Source of the DNA: Pseudoalteromonas sp. XMcav2-N | GTDB taxonomy: Bacteria; Pseudomonadota; Gammaproteobacteria; Enterobacterales; Alteromonadaceae | Reading direction: 5' to 3' | Assembly: GCF_024124545.1 (NCBI RefSeq) | Contig: NZ_JAMXSF010000018.1 | Location: 62,001-126,000, forward strand | DNA: 64,000 nt | Part shown: piece by piece, positions 1 through 9,571 of the stretch | Layout: every line of letters begins with the position of its first letter | How positions within the stretch are numbered: position 1 is the first letter of the stretch | Program-made: the position numbers and the translations under genes | Notes under the pieces: model-generated | The model's input: the letters and a program-made list of their open reading frames with translations, nothing else | What the model was told of the DNA's origin: nothing | Database searches by the model: none

Positions 1-356
1 TGTGTACTGCGTACGGCCTCGAGCGCGATTTTGAACAGCTGGTTGGATAATGTGGAGATGTGTGTTGTGGTTTTAATGGTTTGTTCTGAGAACTCATCAA
101 TAAAATTAGTGATAGGCTTAAAACCGGATGCAGAATCTCCCGCCCGAAGTGCCACAACGCGTGCATTTTTAGCGGTTAATGATAAGTTTTTGGCTTCAGC
201 CAGAATGGCATCCAGGTTGGCGATAATACGCGCAACGCGAATAAAGCTGTCTACTATATTTTTATCGCTCAATGCGAAACTCCACTGGCAACGGGCTGCT
301 TTCAAGACACTAGGATAAAATTCGCTGAAATTCCAGAAATCGGCATAATCGCACAC
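1..356 (-). CDS. MCP-like signalling protein, N-terminal part (cut by window start)
   Basis: An open frame runs on the minus strand from a GTG at 356 off the left edge, giving about 118 residues. The visible part includes NARVVALRAGDSASGFKPI followed by an acidic helix. This resembles the conserved hairpin tip of methyl-accepting chemotaxis proteins (N-A-x3-A-x-RAG-x2-x-x-GF), which in that family binds CheW and CheA. No transmembrane segment or ligand domain precedes it, so it may be a soluble or unusually short MCP-like protein. The start is uncertain because TTG codons at 305 and 272 are in frame, but codon use looks coding up to 356. The C-terminus lies outside the window. It is divergent from the GGDEF/EAL gene at 490. 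Confidence 0.5.
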   Translation of the reverse strand, partial: MCDYADFWNFSEFYPSVLKAARCQWSFALSDKNIVDSFIRVARIIANLDAILAEAKNLSLTAKNARVVALRAGDSASGFKPITNFIDEFSEQTIKTTTHISTLSNQLFKIALEAVRST

Positions 357-489
357 CCAGTGAAAATGTTCTCCACAACCTTAAACCCTTTCATTAACAA
401 AGGCTTCAAAAGTACTCTTAAGCATTACCAAAGTGACGAGATTGCGACTAAGCTTGACAGGTGCGACATAAAAAAAGATCGGAGCCTGA

Positions 490-2727
490 GTGAAACCCGC
501 TGCGTTGCAATCAATAGTTTGTCTGTGTTTCTCTGCCATGGGGTGGCAGGCAAGCGCAGCAACTCCAACATCCGCTATTTTATTGGCCAACCCAATGGTG
601 TTTGCGCTGGTCATAGGGGGCGTGTTTGCTTTGATGGCGGGGTTGGTGGTGTGGGGGTTAAATCGCCAACGGGGAGTTATCAGCAGTAGTGAACACCATG
701 AGGCCCATCATTTTTATCTGGAGGCATTTCAGGCGAACCCGGGATATCAGTTTGTGTTTAGCTCGGATGCGAGCTTAGTCAGTATGAGTGATGGCTTAAC
801 TAATGCGCTGAATAAAACCCATAAAGCATTATTTGCTTACAACCTCCACGAATTGCTTGAACCAGATAGCTGGGCAAGGCTCGCAGCGTGGCTGGAACAG
901 CCAAAAAATGGCCAGGTGGTTAAATTGACGCTGGTTAGCGCCCAGAGCGAACGTGTTACGGGGTTGTTTGAGTTGCAGAGCTCTGAGCAACGTAACCTTC
1001 ATCTGGCTCGCTATTTACATCTTTCTCCTCATCTTGGTCAGGCTGACACAGACAGCGAGCTGTTAGCCGTGACACTGAGCTCCATAGGCGACGGCGTAAT
1101 ATGCTGTGATGTAGATAGCCGAGTGATTTTTATGAATCCGGTCGCCGAGGCCGTCTTAGCTTTGCTGACCGAAGAAGTCAAAGGGTTGCCTATCACCGAG
1201 GTCATGCCACTTTATCACGAGGGCAGTGACAGGCTTATTGAAGATCAGATGGCCGTTTGCATGCGCAACCAGCAAACGATCAGCTTGCCGGATTCTACCT
1301 GTTTTCGAAATCATCTCGGGCTGGAGTTTGCGATTGATGATTCCTGCTCTCCGGTCTACAACAACGCAGGTAAAGTGATTGGGGCCGTGATGATTTTCCA
1401 GGATGTGACTGAATCGCGGGCGCTTAAACGTAAAATGAATCACCTGGCTCACCATGATGCATTGACCGGTTTGCCGAATCGACTATTGCTGCAAGACAGG
1501 CTGATTCAGGCCTGTAAACGTGCATTACGCAACCGTCATCAGTTTGCCGTTGTGTTTATGGACCTCAATAAGTTTAAAAAAATTAACGATTCATTAGGGC
1601 ACGACTTTGGTGATCTGCTCCTGAAGCAGATCGCACACCGGTTGACCGATGCTATCAGGGCATGTGATACGGTGTCTCGTATGGGGGGCGATGAGTTCGT
1701 ACTGTTGCTTGATGCCATTGAAGATAAACGGCACGTTGGCAGTGTTATCAAAAAAGTGCTCGATAAAGTGTGTGGCCAATACGAGATCAAAGGCGTTGAA
1801 GTGCGGGCAACTTTGAGTGCTGGTGTGGCTTTATACCCTGATGACGGTGACAACGCCGAAGTGTTAATGAAACATGCAGACAGCGCCATGTATCGGGCGA
1901 AGAAATCTGGCAAAGGTGGTATGCAGTTTTACTGCTCACAACTGGATGACGAAGCCGAACAAAACCAGGCTCTGGAGCAGGCCATTTTGGAGGCGATATC
2001 TCAGGATAAGTTTGTGCCTCATTTTCAGCCCGTTGTGAGTGCCGCGGATGGCCGGGTTGTTCAGTTGGAGATGTTAGCACGTTGGCACAAAGAAGGTGTA
2101 TTAGTCGAAGCGAATCATTTTATCGGTGAGATAGCAGATCTGGGCGCCTTGATGACTTTACAGATCAGGCTTTGGGAGCAGGCGCTGAGCTGTTTTGTGA
2201 AATGGCAGGCTCTGTACCCCAAGCTCAGGTTAAGCATCAACCTTGCAGTAAAAACACTACAGCACGATGACGCATTGCAAACGCTTAAACGCTGCATATC
2301 CTCACATGGCTTACTGCCTCAGCATATAGAAATTGAGATTGCTGAAAAGCAATTGTCGTTGCTTGGAGCAGAACTTAGCTCGGTGGTTAGCACATGGCGT
2401 CAGGCAGGGTTTACTCTGGCAATTGACGACTTTGACGCTTGCCATACCAGCATTAGAGAACTTCATGCATTTCACTTTGATGTCCTTAAACTGGACCCCG
2501 AGCTAACAAAGGGACTGATCACAGGTGAGGCTTCGGGCGTGGTGAGTTCGATACTGACCCTGGCCAACAATCTCGGTGTTATTTGCTGCGCAGAAGGAGT
2601 AGAAACCTCTGAACAAGCCAGATTACTCACCGAGATGGGTTGCCCTCTGCTGCAGGGTTATCATTTGGGTGAGCCGCTCAGCGCAGAGGATGTTGCTGCG
2701 CACCTGGCACTGAAAAGTACTTCTTAG
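490..2727 (+). CDS. Membrane-anchored PAS-GGDEF-EAL cyclic-di-GMP enzyme
   Basis: A 745-residue protein from a GTG start. It has an N-terminal signal-like segment, a membrane segment at about residues 34-57, a divergent first sensor region, a PAS domain (about 185-310), GGDEF (about 320-480) and EAL (about 500-735). The GGDEF motif is intact at residues 399-403. An RxxD inhibitory site (R390-D393) lies five residues before it, so a diguanylate cyclase with product feedback is likely. In the EAL domain the metal-binding glutamate is in an EML motif (E527), and EIAE, the DD pair, the KLD lysine, AEGVET and LQGY are all present. Loop 6, normally DFGTGYSS, reads DFDACHTS, which may weaken hydrolysis. 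The sensed signal is unknown. The next gene follows within 100 bases. Confidence 0.93.
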   Translation: MKPAALQSIVCLCFSAMGWQASAATPTSAILLANPMVFALVIGGVFALMAGLVVWGLNRQRGVISSSEHHEAHHFYLEAFQANPGYQFVFSSDASLVSMSDGLTNALNKTHKALFAYNLHELLEPDSWARLAAWLEQPKNGQVVKLTLVSAQSERVTGLFELQSSEQRNLHLARYLHLSPHLGQADTDSELLAVTLSSIGDGVICCDVDSRVIFMNPVAEAVLALLTEEVKGLPITEVMPLYHEGSDRLIEDQMAVCMRNQQTISLPDSTCFRNHLGLEFAIDDSCSPVYNNAGKVIGAVMIFQDVTESRALKRKMNHLAHHDALTGLPNRLLLQDRLIQACKRALRNRHQFAVVFMDLNKFKKINDSLGHDFGDLLLKQIAHRLTDAIRACDTVSRMGGDEFVLLLDAIEDKRHVGSVIKKVLDKVCGQYEIKGVEVRATLSAGVALYPDDGDNAEVLMKHADSAMYRAKKSGKGGMQFYCSQLDDEAEQNQALEQAILEAISQDKFVPHFQPVVSAADGRVVQLEMLARWHKEGVLVEANHFIGEIADLGALMTLQIRLWEQALSCFVKWQALYPKLRLSINLAVKTLQHDDALQTLKRCISSHGLLPQHIEIEIAEKQLSLLGAELSSVVSTWRQAGFTLAIDDFDACHTSIRELHAFHFDVLKLDPELTKGLITGEASGVVSSILTLANNLGVICCAEGVETSEQARLLTEMGCPLLQGYHLGEPLSAEDVAAHLALKSTS

Positions 2728-2824
2728 GCTCCAAATACGCACTTAAATTGGTGTGTTCAGGCTATACTCAAAGGACAAGTCAGAGGGGCATGCGGCCAGA
2801 AAAGGGCTTGTCAGGAGCAGGCGC

Positions 2825-4051
2825 GTGAACACCAACACTTTATCAGACGAACTGGTTGTACAATGGAATGAGTTATTAACTCGTGTGGCTGAGCTACTGG
2901 AGGTGCCTGTTGCATTGATCATGAAACTCAACGGTCCCCACCTGAGTGTTTTCAATAAGAGCCTCAACAGTAAAAACCCTTACGAGATTGGTGATAGTGA
3001 GTGTTGGGATCAGTCTGGGCTCTATTGTGAAACAGTGATAAAGACACAACATGAGTTGTTTGTTCCCAACGCCCTTAAAGATGCTGACTGGGCTCATAAT
3101 CCGGATATCAAACTGGGTATGATAGCTTACCTGGGCTTGCCAATTAAGAATGTTGATGACTCAGTTTTTGGTACCGTGTGTGTACTCGATGACAAAGAAA
3201 ATACCTTTGATGGCAAAACCAGAGCTATGCTCAGCTCACTGAAACATTTGTTTGAACTGCAATTGAGAATGCTGGCGGAGCAAAAGGAGCACGATCATAA
3301 AGAGGCATTTAAAGAGCAGACATTAATGACCATGGGGCTGGCTCATGAACTCAATACGCCATTGGGCGTGAGTGTGACATCTGCATCTATGCTGGTCGAG
3401 TCGGCCAGTCGGCTTTTGCAAGAATTAGAGGATGGACCAGAGTCTATGGATGAAGTCCGTAAACAGGCTGACTGCATTGGTCAGGCTGCGGCCTTGCTGG
3501 CACGCAACCTTTATCAGATTGACGATAAAATTGACCGACTTAAACAGTCTATTGTGCAGTGCCACAATGGGGTTTCGACAGTATGTCGTATTACAGACGT
3601 TTTTAATTCACTGGCAGATGTATGGGCACCTTCGTTAGCAGAGAAAGAAATCACGCTTCAAATCGACATCGATCCAAGCGCAGACGTATTATTACACCTC
3701 AAGCCAGCCAGTTTAATTGAAGCGCTCAACCATCTGATTACCAACGCAATTGAACATGCATTTGATGGCGTTGAGGAACCAACGGTCAGAATTGGCGCCA
3801 AGGTTAAAAATCAGGAGCTCAAGCTCAAAGTGAGTGACAATGGTGCGGGTGTAAATCTGATTCACCCGGAAGATATTTTTGCTCCATTTTATTCAACTAA
3901 AAAACAGGTTGCAGGGTCTGGGTTAGGCCTGGCACATGTTAAGCGTATAGCTTTGAATGATCTGGCGGGTACTGTGTACGTCAGTTGTTATCAAGATGGC
4001 TTGAGCATAGTACTGCGATTTCCTGTGTCCGGGCCAATCGCGCAACCGTAA
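2825..4051 (+). CDS. GAF-domain sensor histidine kinase
   Basis: A 408-residue soluble kinase. The frame opens at GTG 2753, but a good ribosome site (AGGAG) lies just before GTG 2825, where the recognisable protein begins, so I take 2825. An N-terminal GAF domain (about 5-150) contains the typical YLGLPIKN and GTVCVLD stretches. A dimerisation helix follows with the phosphoacceptor H174 in AHELNTPLG. The HATPase domain shows the N box (HLITNAIEHA), DNGAG and GSGLGLAHV. There is no receiver domain and no adjacent response regulator, so its partner is elsewhere. It lies just downstream of the cyclic-di-GMP gene on the same strand, suggesting co-expression. Confidence 0.88.
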   Translation: MNTNTLSDELVVQWNELLTRVAELLEVPVALIMKLNGPHLSVFNKSLNSKNPYEIGDSECWDQSGLYCETVIKTQHELFVPNALKDADWAHNPDIKLGMIAYLGLPIKNVDDSVFGTVCVLDDKENTFDGKTRAMLSSLKHLFELQLRMLAEQKEHDHKEAFKEQTLMTMGLAHELNTPLGVSVTSASMLVESASRLLQELEDGPESMDEVRKQADCIGQAAALLARNLYQIDDKIDRLKQSIVQCHNGVSTVCRITDVFNSLADVWAPSLAEKEITLQIDIDPSADVLLHLKPASLIEALNHLITNAIEHAFDGVEEPTVRIGAKVKNQELKLKVSDNGAGVNLIHPEDIFAPFYSTKKQVAGSGLGLAHVKRIALNDLAGTVYVSCYQDGLSIVLRFPVSGPIAQP

Positions 4052-4073
4052 GCTGACAGTCAAAGAGGCTTTG

Positions 4074-4748
4074 TTACAGACCTTTTTGTGCCTTGACGGT
4101 TGCAATAGCCAATGACAGTTGTGCAGCCATTGAAGCATGTTTTTTATGCAGGACATGATAGGCTTTTGAACTGAATAAATGATGTACATTCAAATGAGCG
4201 AGTGAGTCGGGTAGCGGCCACTGAGTTGATACCACAAAAACAGCGTAGTCAAAGCGGTGCAGGTTTAGCAGCTCAGGCAGTTTGCCTAAATTGTTAATCT
4301 GATAGAACTGATTTCTTTGCGCTTGCGGGTACTTGGTGAGTAGCACACGCTTGGATTGGTCGGTAGCGACTATGGTACTTGGTGTTGCTACTAACACAGA
4401 GTTGTCGCAAGGCACATTTGCGACGCATAAGAGCACAAAGTCAACTTCCGTTAACGCGGGACCGACAGAGATAACATCTTTGAATGGGGCGAATATCTCC
4501 TGTGCCAGAATGACGTCGCCATCGGTATGCTCAGCCGTAATTTCGTGCAGCACACGGTGCGCGGGCATGGCAATAAAGTTGGCTTTAATGCCTGCCTGAG
4601 CATACGCAGCCTGAATTAATGGCAAGGCCTGGTCTCGGACACTAGGGTGTTGCAGGTAGGATATTGTTAATGGTGTAGCACAAATTGGTGCACTGATAGC
4701 GCACAACACAATAACTCTGGTTATTAGCAGAAACATTTCTTTGAGCAT
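4074..4748 (-). CDS. Orphan periplasmic solute-binding protein, bac_3-like
   Basis: A 224-residue protein with an N-terminal signal peptide ending near PICATP. The body has the alternating strand and helix pattern of small periplasmic binding proteins (family 3 like), for example the early AYAQAGIKANFIAMPAHRVL segment. No permease or ATPase gene is nearby, so it may be a sensor-type or orphan binding protein rather than part of an ABC importer. ATG 4748 is used, and a second in-frame ATG at 4736 is also possible. It converges with the histidine kinase gene, with only 22 bases between the stops. The ligand cannot be told from sequence. Confidence 0.6.
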   Translation of the reverse strand: MLKEMFLLITRVIVLCAISAPICATPLTISYLQHPSVRDQALPLIQAAYAQAGIKANFIAMPAHRVLHEITAEHTDGDVILAQEIFAPFKDVISVGPALTEVDFVLLCVANVPCDNSVLVATPSTIVATDQSKRVLLTKYPQAQRNQFYQINNLGKLPELLNLHRFDYAVFVVSTQWPLPDSLAHLNVHHLFSSKAYHVLHKKHASMAAQLSLAIATVKAQKGL

Positions 4749-5216
4749 AAAAAGCGCCTTAGTGAACCTGCGCAGGATTATACCCAGTTTAGTTGCAAAG
4801 CGTAGTCTCCAAAGGTGTTATATCCGGTTAAATTAACCACAATTTGCCCTCGATCATAATCCTGTTAAATAGGTAAAATAAAAAAGGTACACCCTTGTCT
4901 CCTCTGCCTTTAAAGCGACTTGTTTGTGTCATCAAGAATTAACAAATATGATTAAAAATTAGTTGACTTAGAGGGGCAGCCCGATAAGATGAACGTAGAC
5001 AGAATTTGGGTCAGTGTTTATAAATCTCCATTACGTTGTTGTATAAGTTTTTGCTTGTAGTAGTACCGTCCTGAAGTTTTATCACCGGCAAAATTTAGGT
5101 CTATGCGCCCACATGGGCATAGGTTTGCCAGTTTTTTGTATAGAAGGATCCTTTGCAACAGGGCAGAGGTTAGCTTTTAGGGATTGGCATCATTTTAATA
5201 TTCAGGATTTACTATT
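4749..5216. other. Intergenic region with cold-shock gene leader
   Basis: A 468-base gap between divergent genes. It contains a likely promoter at 4963-4990 and then about 220 bases of untranslated leader before the cold-shock gene. No open frame with coding character was seen. Confidence 0.6.
4963..4990 (+). promoter_or_regulatory. Predicted promoter of the cold-shock gene
   Basis: A -35-like TTGACT at 4963-4968 and a -10-like TAAGAT at 4985-4990 are separated by 16 bases. Transcription from here would give a leader of roughly 220 bases before the ATG at 5217. Long leaders are typical of cspA-type mRNAs, where they act as temperature-sensitive RNA structures. The assignment is by motif only. 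Confidence 0.45.
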
Positions 5217-5426
5217 ATGTCTAATACTTTAACAGGTACCGTAAAGTGGTTTAACGAATCAAAAGGTTTTGGTTTCATCGCTCAGGAAAATGGCCCAGAT
5301 GTATTCGCACACTTCAGTGCAATTAAAGGTGACGGTTTCCGTACCCTTGCTGAAGGAGAGCGTGTTGAGTTTAAACTGACTCAAGGCCAGAAAGGTCCTC
5401 AGGCTGAAGAAATCGTTAAGCTTTAA
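5217..5426 (+). CDS. CspA-family cold-shock RNA chaperone
   Basis: A 69-residue single cold-shock domain protein. Both RNA-binding motifs are present: RNP1 (KGFGFI) and RNP2 (VFAHF), with the conserved N-terminal TGTVKWFNESKGFGF segment. It binds single-stranded RNA and DNA and melts mRNA structure in the cytoplasm. The length matches the family. It is monocistronic, with its own promoter, a long leader and a terminator just after the stop. The exact csp paralogue cannot be named from sequence alone. Confidence 0.96.
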   Translation: MSNTLTGTVKWFNESKGFGFIAQENGPDVFAHFSAIKGDGFRTLAEGERVEFKLTQGQKGPQAEEIVKL

Positions 5427-5449
5427 TTAAAAGCTTAATACCCTGAGAG

Positions 5450-5477
5450 AAAAAGCAGGCTAAGGCTTGCTTTTTTT
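5450..5477 (+). terminator. Rho-independent terminator of the cold-shock gene
   Basis: AAAAAGCAGGC (5450-5460), a 4-base loop, then the pairing arm with one G-U wobble, ending in a run of seven T (5471-5477). It starts 23 bases after the stop codon. Confidence 0.85.
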
Positions 5478-5559
5478 GTGCCTGTGATCCACTTAGCATA
5501 CCTTTCAAAGAACAGGCTGTGATAAGATCGCATCATGAATTCCTGATGTGTTTTATTCC

Positions 5560-6063
5560 ATGGATCTGACCCAATTCTGGCAGCTCATTGCCATCGACAA
5601 CCAAACTAAAGATAAAGCGGCGCAACTAAAAACCAGGCTGGAAACACTGTCTGATACAGACATTGCCGATTTTGACACTCATTACAGCAAGCAACTCAGA
5701 CGCTTATGGCACTGGGATATTTGGGGGGCAGCCTATGTGACCTGCGGCTGCAACAGTGAATATGACTTTCTGGATTTCTGCAACTGGCTACTAACCCAGG
5801 GCGAAGCCGTGGTAGAACAAGTGCTGACTCAGCCAGATACCCTGGCAAGCATTGAAGACATGCCCCTGCGCGACAACCTGCCTTACCCTTACTGCGACGA
5901 ACTGGACCTGACAGCAGGCTTGCTCTACGAGCAAAAAACGGAGCTGGAGCTGCCCTATCACAACACGGTGAATTATGCGCCACAGGGCAAACAGTTTAAA
6001 AATAAACCCAAAGTGTTAAAGCAAACCTACCCACAGTTGTTTGCCAAGTACTGGCAGGGGTGA
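5560..6063 (+). CDS. DUF4240 family protein
   Basis: A soluble protein of about 167 residues. The N-terminal MDLTQFWQLI and the central WDIWGAAYV followed by CGCNSEYDFLDFCNWLL match the DUF4240 pattern (FW-LI, W-WGAAY, G-D-F-FR-WLI). These proteins occur in many bacteria, often near stress or polymorphic-toxin genes, but their activity is unknown. The frame is open from GTG 5548, but ATG 5560 aligns with the family start and is preferred. No clear ribosome site is visible. It stands alone between a terminator and a long gap. Confidence 0.75.
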   Translation: MDLTQFWQLIAIDNQTKDKAAQLKTRLETLSDTDIADFDTHYSKQLRRLWHWDIWGAAYVTCGCNSEYDFLDFCNWLLTQGEAVVEQVLTQPDTLASIEDMPLRDNLPYPYCDELDLTAGLLYEQKTELELPYHNTVNYAPQGKQFKNKPKVLKQTYPQLFAKYWQG

Positions 6064-6649
6064 GCTCCGCCAGTACCATCGAGGGTCTGACTGTGCCTTC
6101 TTCGTTTTCAGTGATACGCCACGGAGTGTAAGCTACAAAATGCAGGTACAAACAGTCTATTCCTTGTGTTTAGATATCGAGGGGTAACAAGGCGTATGCC
6201 CAAATTAGACTTTGTACACCACAGACATATTTCTGTTCGGTGCCTGAGTACTGCAAATGCTAACAGTTCTCTTATGAAAACCCTAGTGTATGTTTCTTAG
6301 CCATTTGAAATATCTACTAACTTATTAATCCTTTGAGCCTTATTATTAAAATAACGGCAGCAATCTCCATCGAGTCGGTAAAATACTGTTTTAAATAGTG
6401 CTTTAGCATTGTTTTTATTTGCGACAACTGAGCGTGTTCAAAGTGCGGAAGTGAACATGAAATTTTAACAGGTTGTTTGTTTTTTGTTTCATTGTGGGTG
6501 TTTGTACATTACGCTTTTATGACGTAACGCGTTAGGCTTGAATATTCAATCAGAAGTCGCAATGGCTCATGATGTTAGCGATGCGCCAGTTTCAAGCTTA
6601 AAAGGAAACAGTCTAATTTGTAAACAGTATGTATTCAGGGAGAGAGTGA
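6064..6649. other. Intergenic region upstream of the secreted cluster
   Basis: 586 bases, AT-rich in the second half, with no convincing open frame on either strand. A ribosome site (GGGAGAG) lies directly before ATG 6650. The promoter for the five-gene cluster must be here, but I could not pick out a confident -35/-10 pair. Confidence 0.5.
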
Positions 6650-9481
6650 ATGCCTAACAATAATGCCTCTTTGGTGGCTTTTCTATGTTGTTTCAGTGGT
6701 TTTAGTTACGCTGAGACACAGTGGGTCGACACACACGCATTGTTGAACCAACAACATTTGTGGCATGAAGTTGAACATGAGCTGCACAAGCAGGCTCGAG
6801 TCTTGTCTACTTCAATAAATGCGGACAAAGCGACAACTGGGTTGAGCTATCAACGGATAAAAACGACAGGAAGTACCAAACGCTTTGAGCACTATCAGGT
6901 TTTTTATCGCAACATACCGGTGATTGGCGCTCGGTTTGTGCTCGTCAAAGACGATACTGATAAAATCGTGCAGGGTCTGGGGGTGACCTTGAGAGCACAA
7001 GAGGTAACGAGTGCCACTGATGGGCGTTACTTCCACATGTCCTTGACTGATATCGAACAGCGGCTGGCGGAAGGAACCGGCATAACTTCCGGGACGAAAT
7101 TAAAACATCTCAATCGCGCGTATTTGACTTGGCAAGGCCGTCTAATAGGCGTTTTTCAGGTCATCGCCACTTCGAAAGAGGGCATACGCACACTCACCAT
7201 CGATGCGGACACGCTGAGTGTACTTAAATCTGAGCAAGGGGTCGTTCACGTTTCCAGTGATGAGCAAGACGTTGAACAGCTTTCTATCGACGAACAATAC
7301 GTTGCTGCTGGAGGCATAGGCGGTAACGAGAAAATGGGGGCAATTTGTTATTCTCCACAGCCTTCGACAATGGAGGCTTGCCTCAGATATCAATATGATG
7401 AAACGACCGGCGCTTCAACTGAGTTGCTATTCAATGATATCAGCGACACGGATCGCCCGCTCATTTTTGCTGAATTTGATGGCTACCCTTTTATTGTCAG
7501 AAAAGAGGGTGGACGCTGTTTTTTAGAAAATCCTTATGTGCAGACGATTGACTACTATTCGCATCATACTAATTCTTTTATGTACAGTTGTGATGGATAT
7601 TACGAATATTTTAATGGTGCCGATGTCGATACAGATTACTATAACTTTTTTAGCTATAGCTCACTAAATGATGCTCATTTTTACGGTGGGCTCACCATGC
7701 AATTTTTTCACAGACAACTGAATGAACTGTTTCCAAATCAAGCGTCCGATTGCTCCATTGATGGTTACTGTCTCCAAACACTAAGACAAAGAGTAAGAAA
7801 CAACACCTTGGGTATGAACCAAGCTTACTGGGACGGTACCCATGTGAATTACGGTACCGGATACTATGGCTATAGCCATTATTCGCTTACTACATCAAGT
7901 GTAGTTGCTTACGAGGCGGCGTATGCATTGACACACTGGAACAGTCAGCTGAATAGCCAAGGGGAAGCTGGTGCTTTTTCTCAAGCATTTGCTGATATTG
8001 CGAGCCTTGCCGTGCTAGATTACTTGCAGCACGGAGTATCGGGTAGCTTTAGCACTTCAGAACCATTTCTAACACAAACTTTGGATAGTACAGGGCGCCC
8101 GCAAGCGGATAAAAAGTGGTGGCTTGGCTGGGATGTAAGAGTCCAAGATGTCGGAGAGCGTTACTTTTCGCTGCCTTCACTTGATGGTAGTAGTATAGAT
8201 CATTTGAGTGCGTATCGTGCCAATATGTCTCGATATGACGTGGGTGGTCTTTTCAGAAAAGCGTTTTATGAACTAGTAAAAACTTATGGTTGGACGGTGG
8301 AGGAAGCATTCAAACTATTCTTAAACGCCAACATTTCATGTTTGCCCGCCAACGCCAGTTTAGATGATGCAGCTACTTGCCTGATGTTGGTTGCTAACTC
8401 AAGCAATGTTGGCATGTTAGCAGAGGATGCACGGAAAAATGTAGATGGAGCGTTACATCTGGTGGGGCTGGTTGCACAAACGTCTGAAATTTCAAGCTTA
8501 CCGGTTACTGCTATGCCGCAGTATGACGAGTTCAGATATTGGATTGATATACTACCTATAAGTGAAATAGAGCATATCGCTGTGGACTGGGGGGATGGGG
8601 CGACAGAACGTTGGGAGCGCAAAGCAGGTCATGCTATTTATCCTTTCTTACATAGGGTACACAATATTGCGCCAGACCAGCTTGTGCGTTTTAAGCTCAA
8701 AGTTGTAAAAAGCAATGGAGAGGAATTGCTTGCCTATAGGGATTATTATTCACATCCTTTAGGTGTGGTTTGTTCGCCGATGATAGGGAACGAAAAAACT
8801 GAGTTGTTGGATATCGTGACTATTAATCAACAGAGCTTGTCATTGAAGCCACAAAGCTACCAGGAGATTCTGGACCAGCCTCTGAATATGTACCTTGAGC
8901 AAGAGAACTCGATCGAGTTAGGTCCCAGGTCGGTAGGTCAAAAAGTGACTGTATTGATCGATACAAACCACAATGGTGCCTACGAAGAGCAAGAAGTTTA
9001 TATAGAAGAATGGGCTAAGGGTAATGAACGTATTGTTTTGAATTTGCCTGATGGTGCCTTACCGGGTCAAATGATGATGCGGGTGTCTGTTGGAGATAGT
9101 TACAGACATATATATAGCTGCGGTGGTATTGATGAGGGGCAAATCTTTGATATAAAAGTCGACTTTTCAAATGCAGGCGAGTGGTCGCCTACTAATTTTA
9201 GCTTCGAAACTGACGGCAGCAACAAAGTTAAATTCCTCAACAGTTTTGTACAAAGCAAGACGCAACCTTCGGATGACTTTGAACTACCTGTACTAGCAAA
9301 TGATTCAGCGTATTTTTCCGGTTCAAGTGACATACCCTATCATCCAAGTTTTCAGACTTGCTTTGAATTGGTATCTCAACAAAGTTCTCAGCGCTATACA
9401 TATAGTGAATTATCGAACTTATTCGCCTGCCAAACAAAAAAAGCCACACCTCAAACCTATAACGTGCTCCATCCAACTTAA
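6650..9481 (+). CDS. Secreted thermolysin-like (M4) pseudoprotease with PKD and GEVED-like modules
   Basis: A 943-residue protein with a signal peptide (cleavage near FSYAETQ). An FTP/PepSY-type propeptide region (about 30-200) follows, then a thermolysin-fold region (about 220-600) with the recognisable AYWDGT and KAFYELVKTYGWTVEEAF segments. The zinc motif HExxH is replaced by Y421-E-A-A-Y425. Exactly 24 residues after the first ligand position, where M4 enzymes carry the third zinc ligand Glu, there is Q445. The region around the catalytic His of the C-lobe is also shortened. Peptidase activity is therefore unlikely. A PKD-like VDWGDG segment lies near 650, a GEVED-like module (about 707-850) carries DTNHNGAYEEQE, and a C-terminal tail holds two Cys. 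First gene of the cluster. Its role is probably binding or chaperoning rather than proteolysis (inference). Confidence 0.75.
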   Translation: MPNNNASLVAFLCCFSGFSYAETQWVDTHALLNQQHLWHEVEHELHKQARVLSTSINADKATTGLSYQRIKTTGSTKRFEHYQVFYRNIPVIGARFVLVKDDTDKIVQGLGVTLRAQEVTSATDGRYFHMSLTDIEQRLAEGTGITSGTKLKHLNRAYLTWQGRLIGVFQVIATSKEGIRTLTIDADTLSVLKSEQGVVHVSSDEQDVEQLSIDEQYVAAGGIGGNEKMGAICYSPQPSTMEACLRYQYDETTGASTELLFNDISDTDRPLIFAEFDGYPFIVRKEGGRCFLENPYVQTIDYYSHHTNSFMYSCDGYYEYFNGADVDTDYYNFFSYSSLNDAHFYGGLTMQFFHRQLNELFPNQASDCSIDGYCLQTLRQRVRNNTLGMNQAYWDGTHVNYGTGYYGYSHYSLTTSSVVAYEAAYALTHWNSQLNSQGEAGAFSQAFADIASLAVLDYLQHGVSGSFSTSEPFLTQTLDSTGRPQADKKWWLGWDVRVQDVGERYFSLPSLDGSSIDHLSAYRANMSRYDVGGLFRKAFYELVKTYGWTVEEAFKLFLNANISCLPANASLDDAATCLMLVANSSNVGMLAEDARKNVDGALHLVGLVAQTSEISSLPVTAMPQYDEFRYWIDILPISEIEHIAVDWGDGATERWERKAGHAIYPFLHRVHNIAPDQLVRFKLKVVKSNGEELLAYRDYYSHPLGVVCSPMIGNEKTELLDIVTINQQSLSLKPQSYQEILDQPLNMYLEQENSIELGPRSVGQKVTVLIDTNHNGAYEEQEVYIEEWAKGNERIVLNLPDGALPGQMMMRVSVGDSYRHIYSCGGIDEGQIFDIKVDFSNAGEWSPTNFSFETDGSNKVKFLNSFVQSKTQPSDDFELPVLANDSAYFSGSSDIPYHPSFQTCFELVSQQSSQRYTYSELSNLFACQTKKATPQTYNVLHPT

Positions 9482-9571
9482 TTGAATGAATTGCTGTAGG
9501 GTTTCGCCAGCATATCGCAGGTGGGACCTGAGCGTTTGCTCAAATTACTCTCCATATTAAGGGAATAAAAT

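Noticed and set aside
31..318. Plus-strand open frame of 95 codons at the window start
   Set aside because: The minus strand has a better coding pattern with MCP-like residues; the plus frame is its shadow.
360..689. Plus-strand frame overlapping the start of the GGDEF/EAL gene
   Set aside because: It overlaps the signal peptide and membrane segment of the real gene in another frame and has no recognisable protein character.
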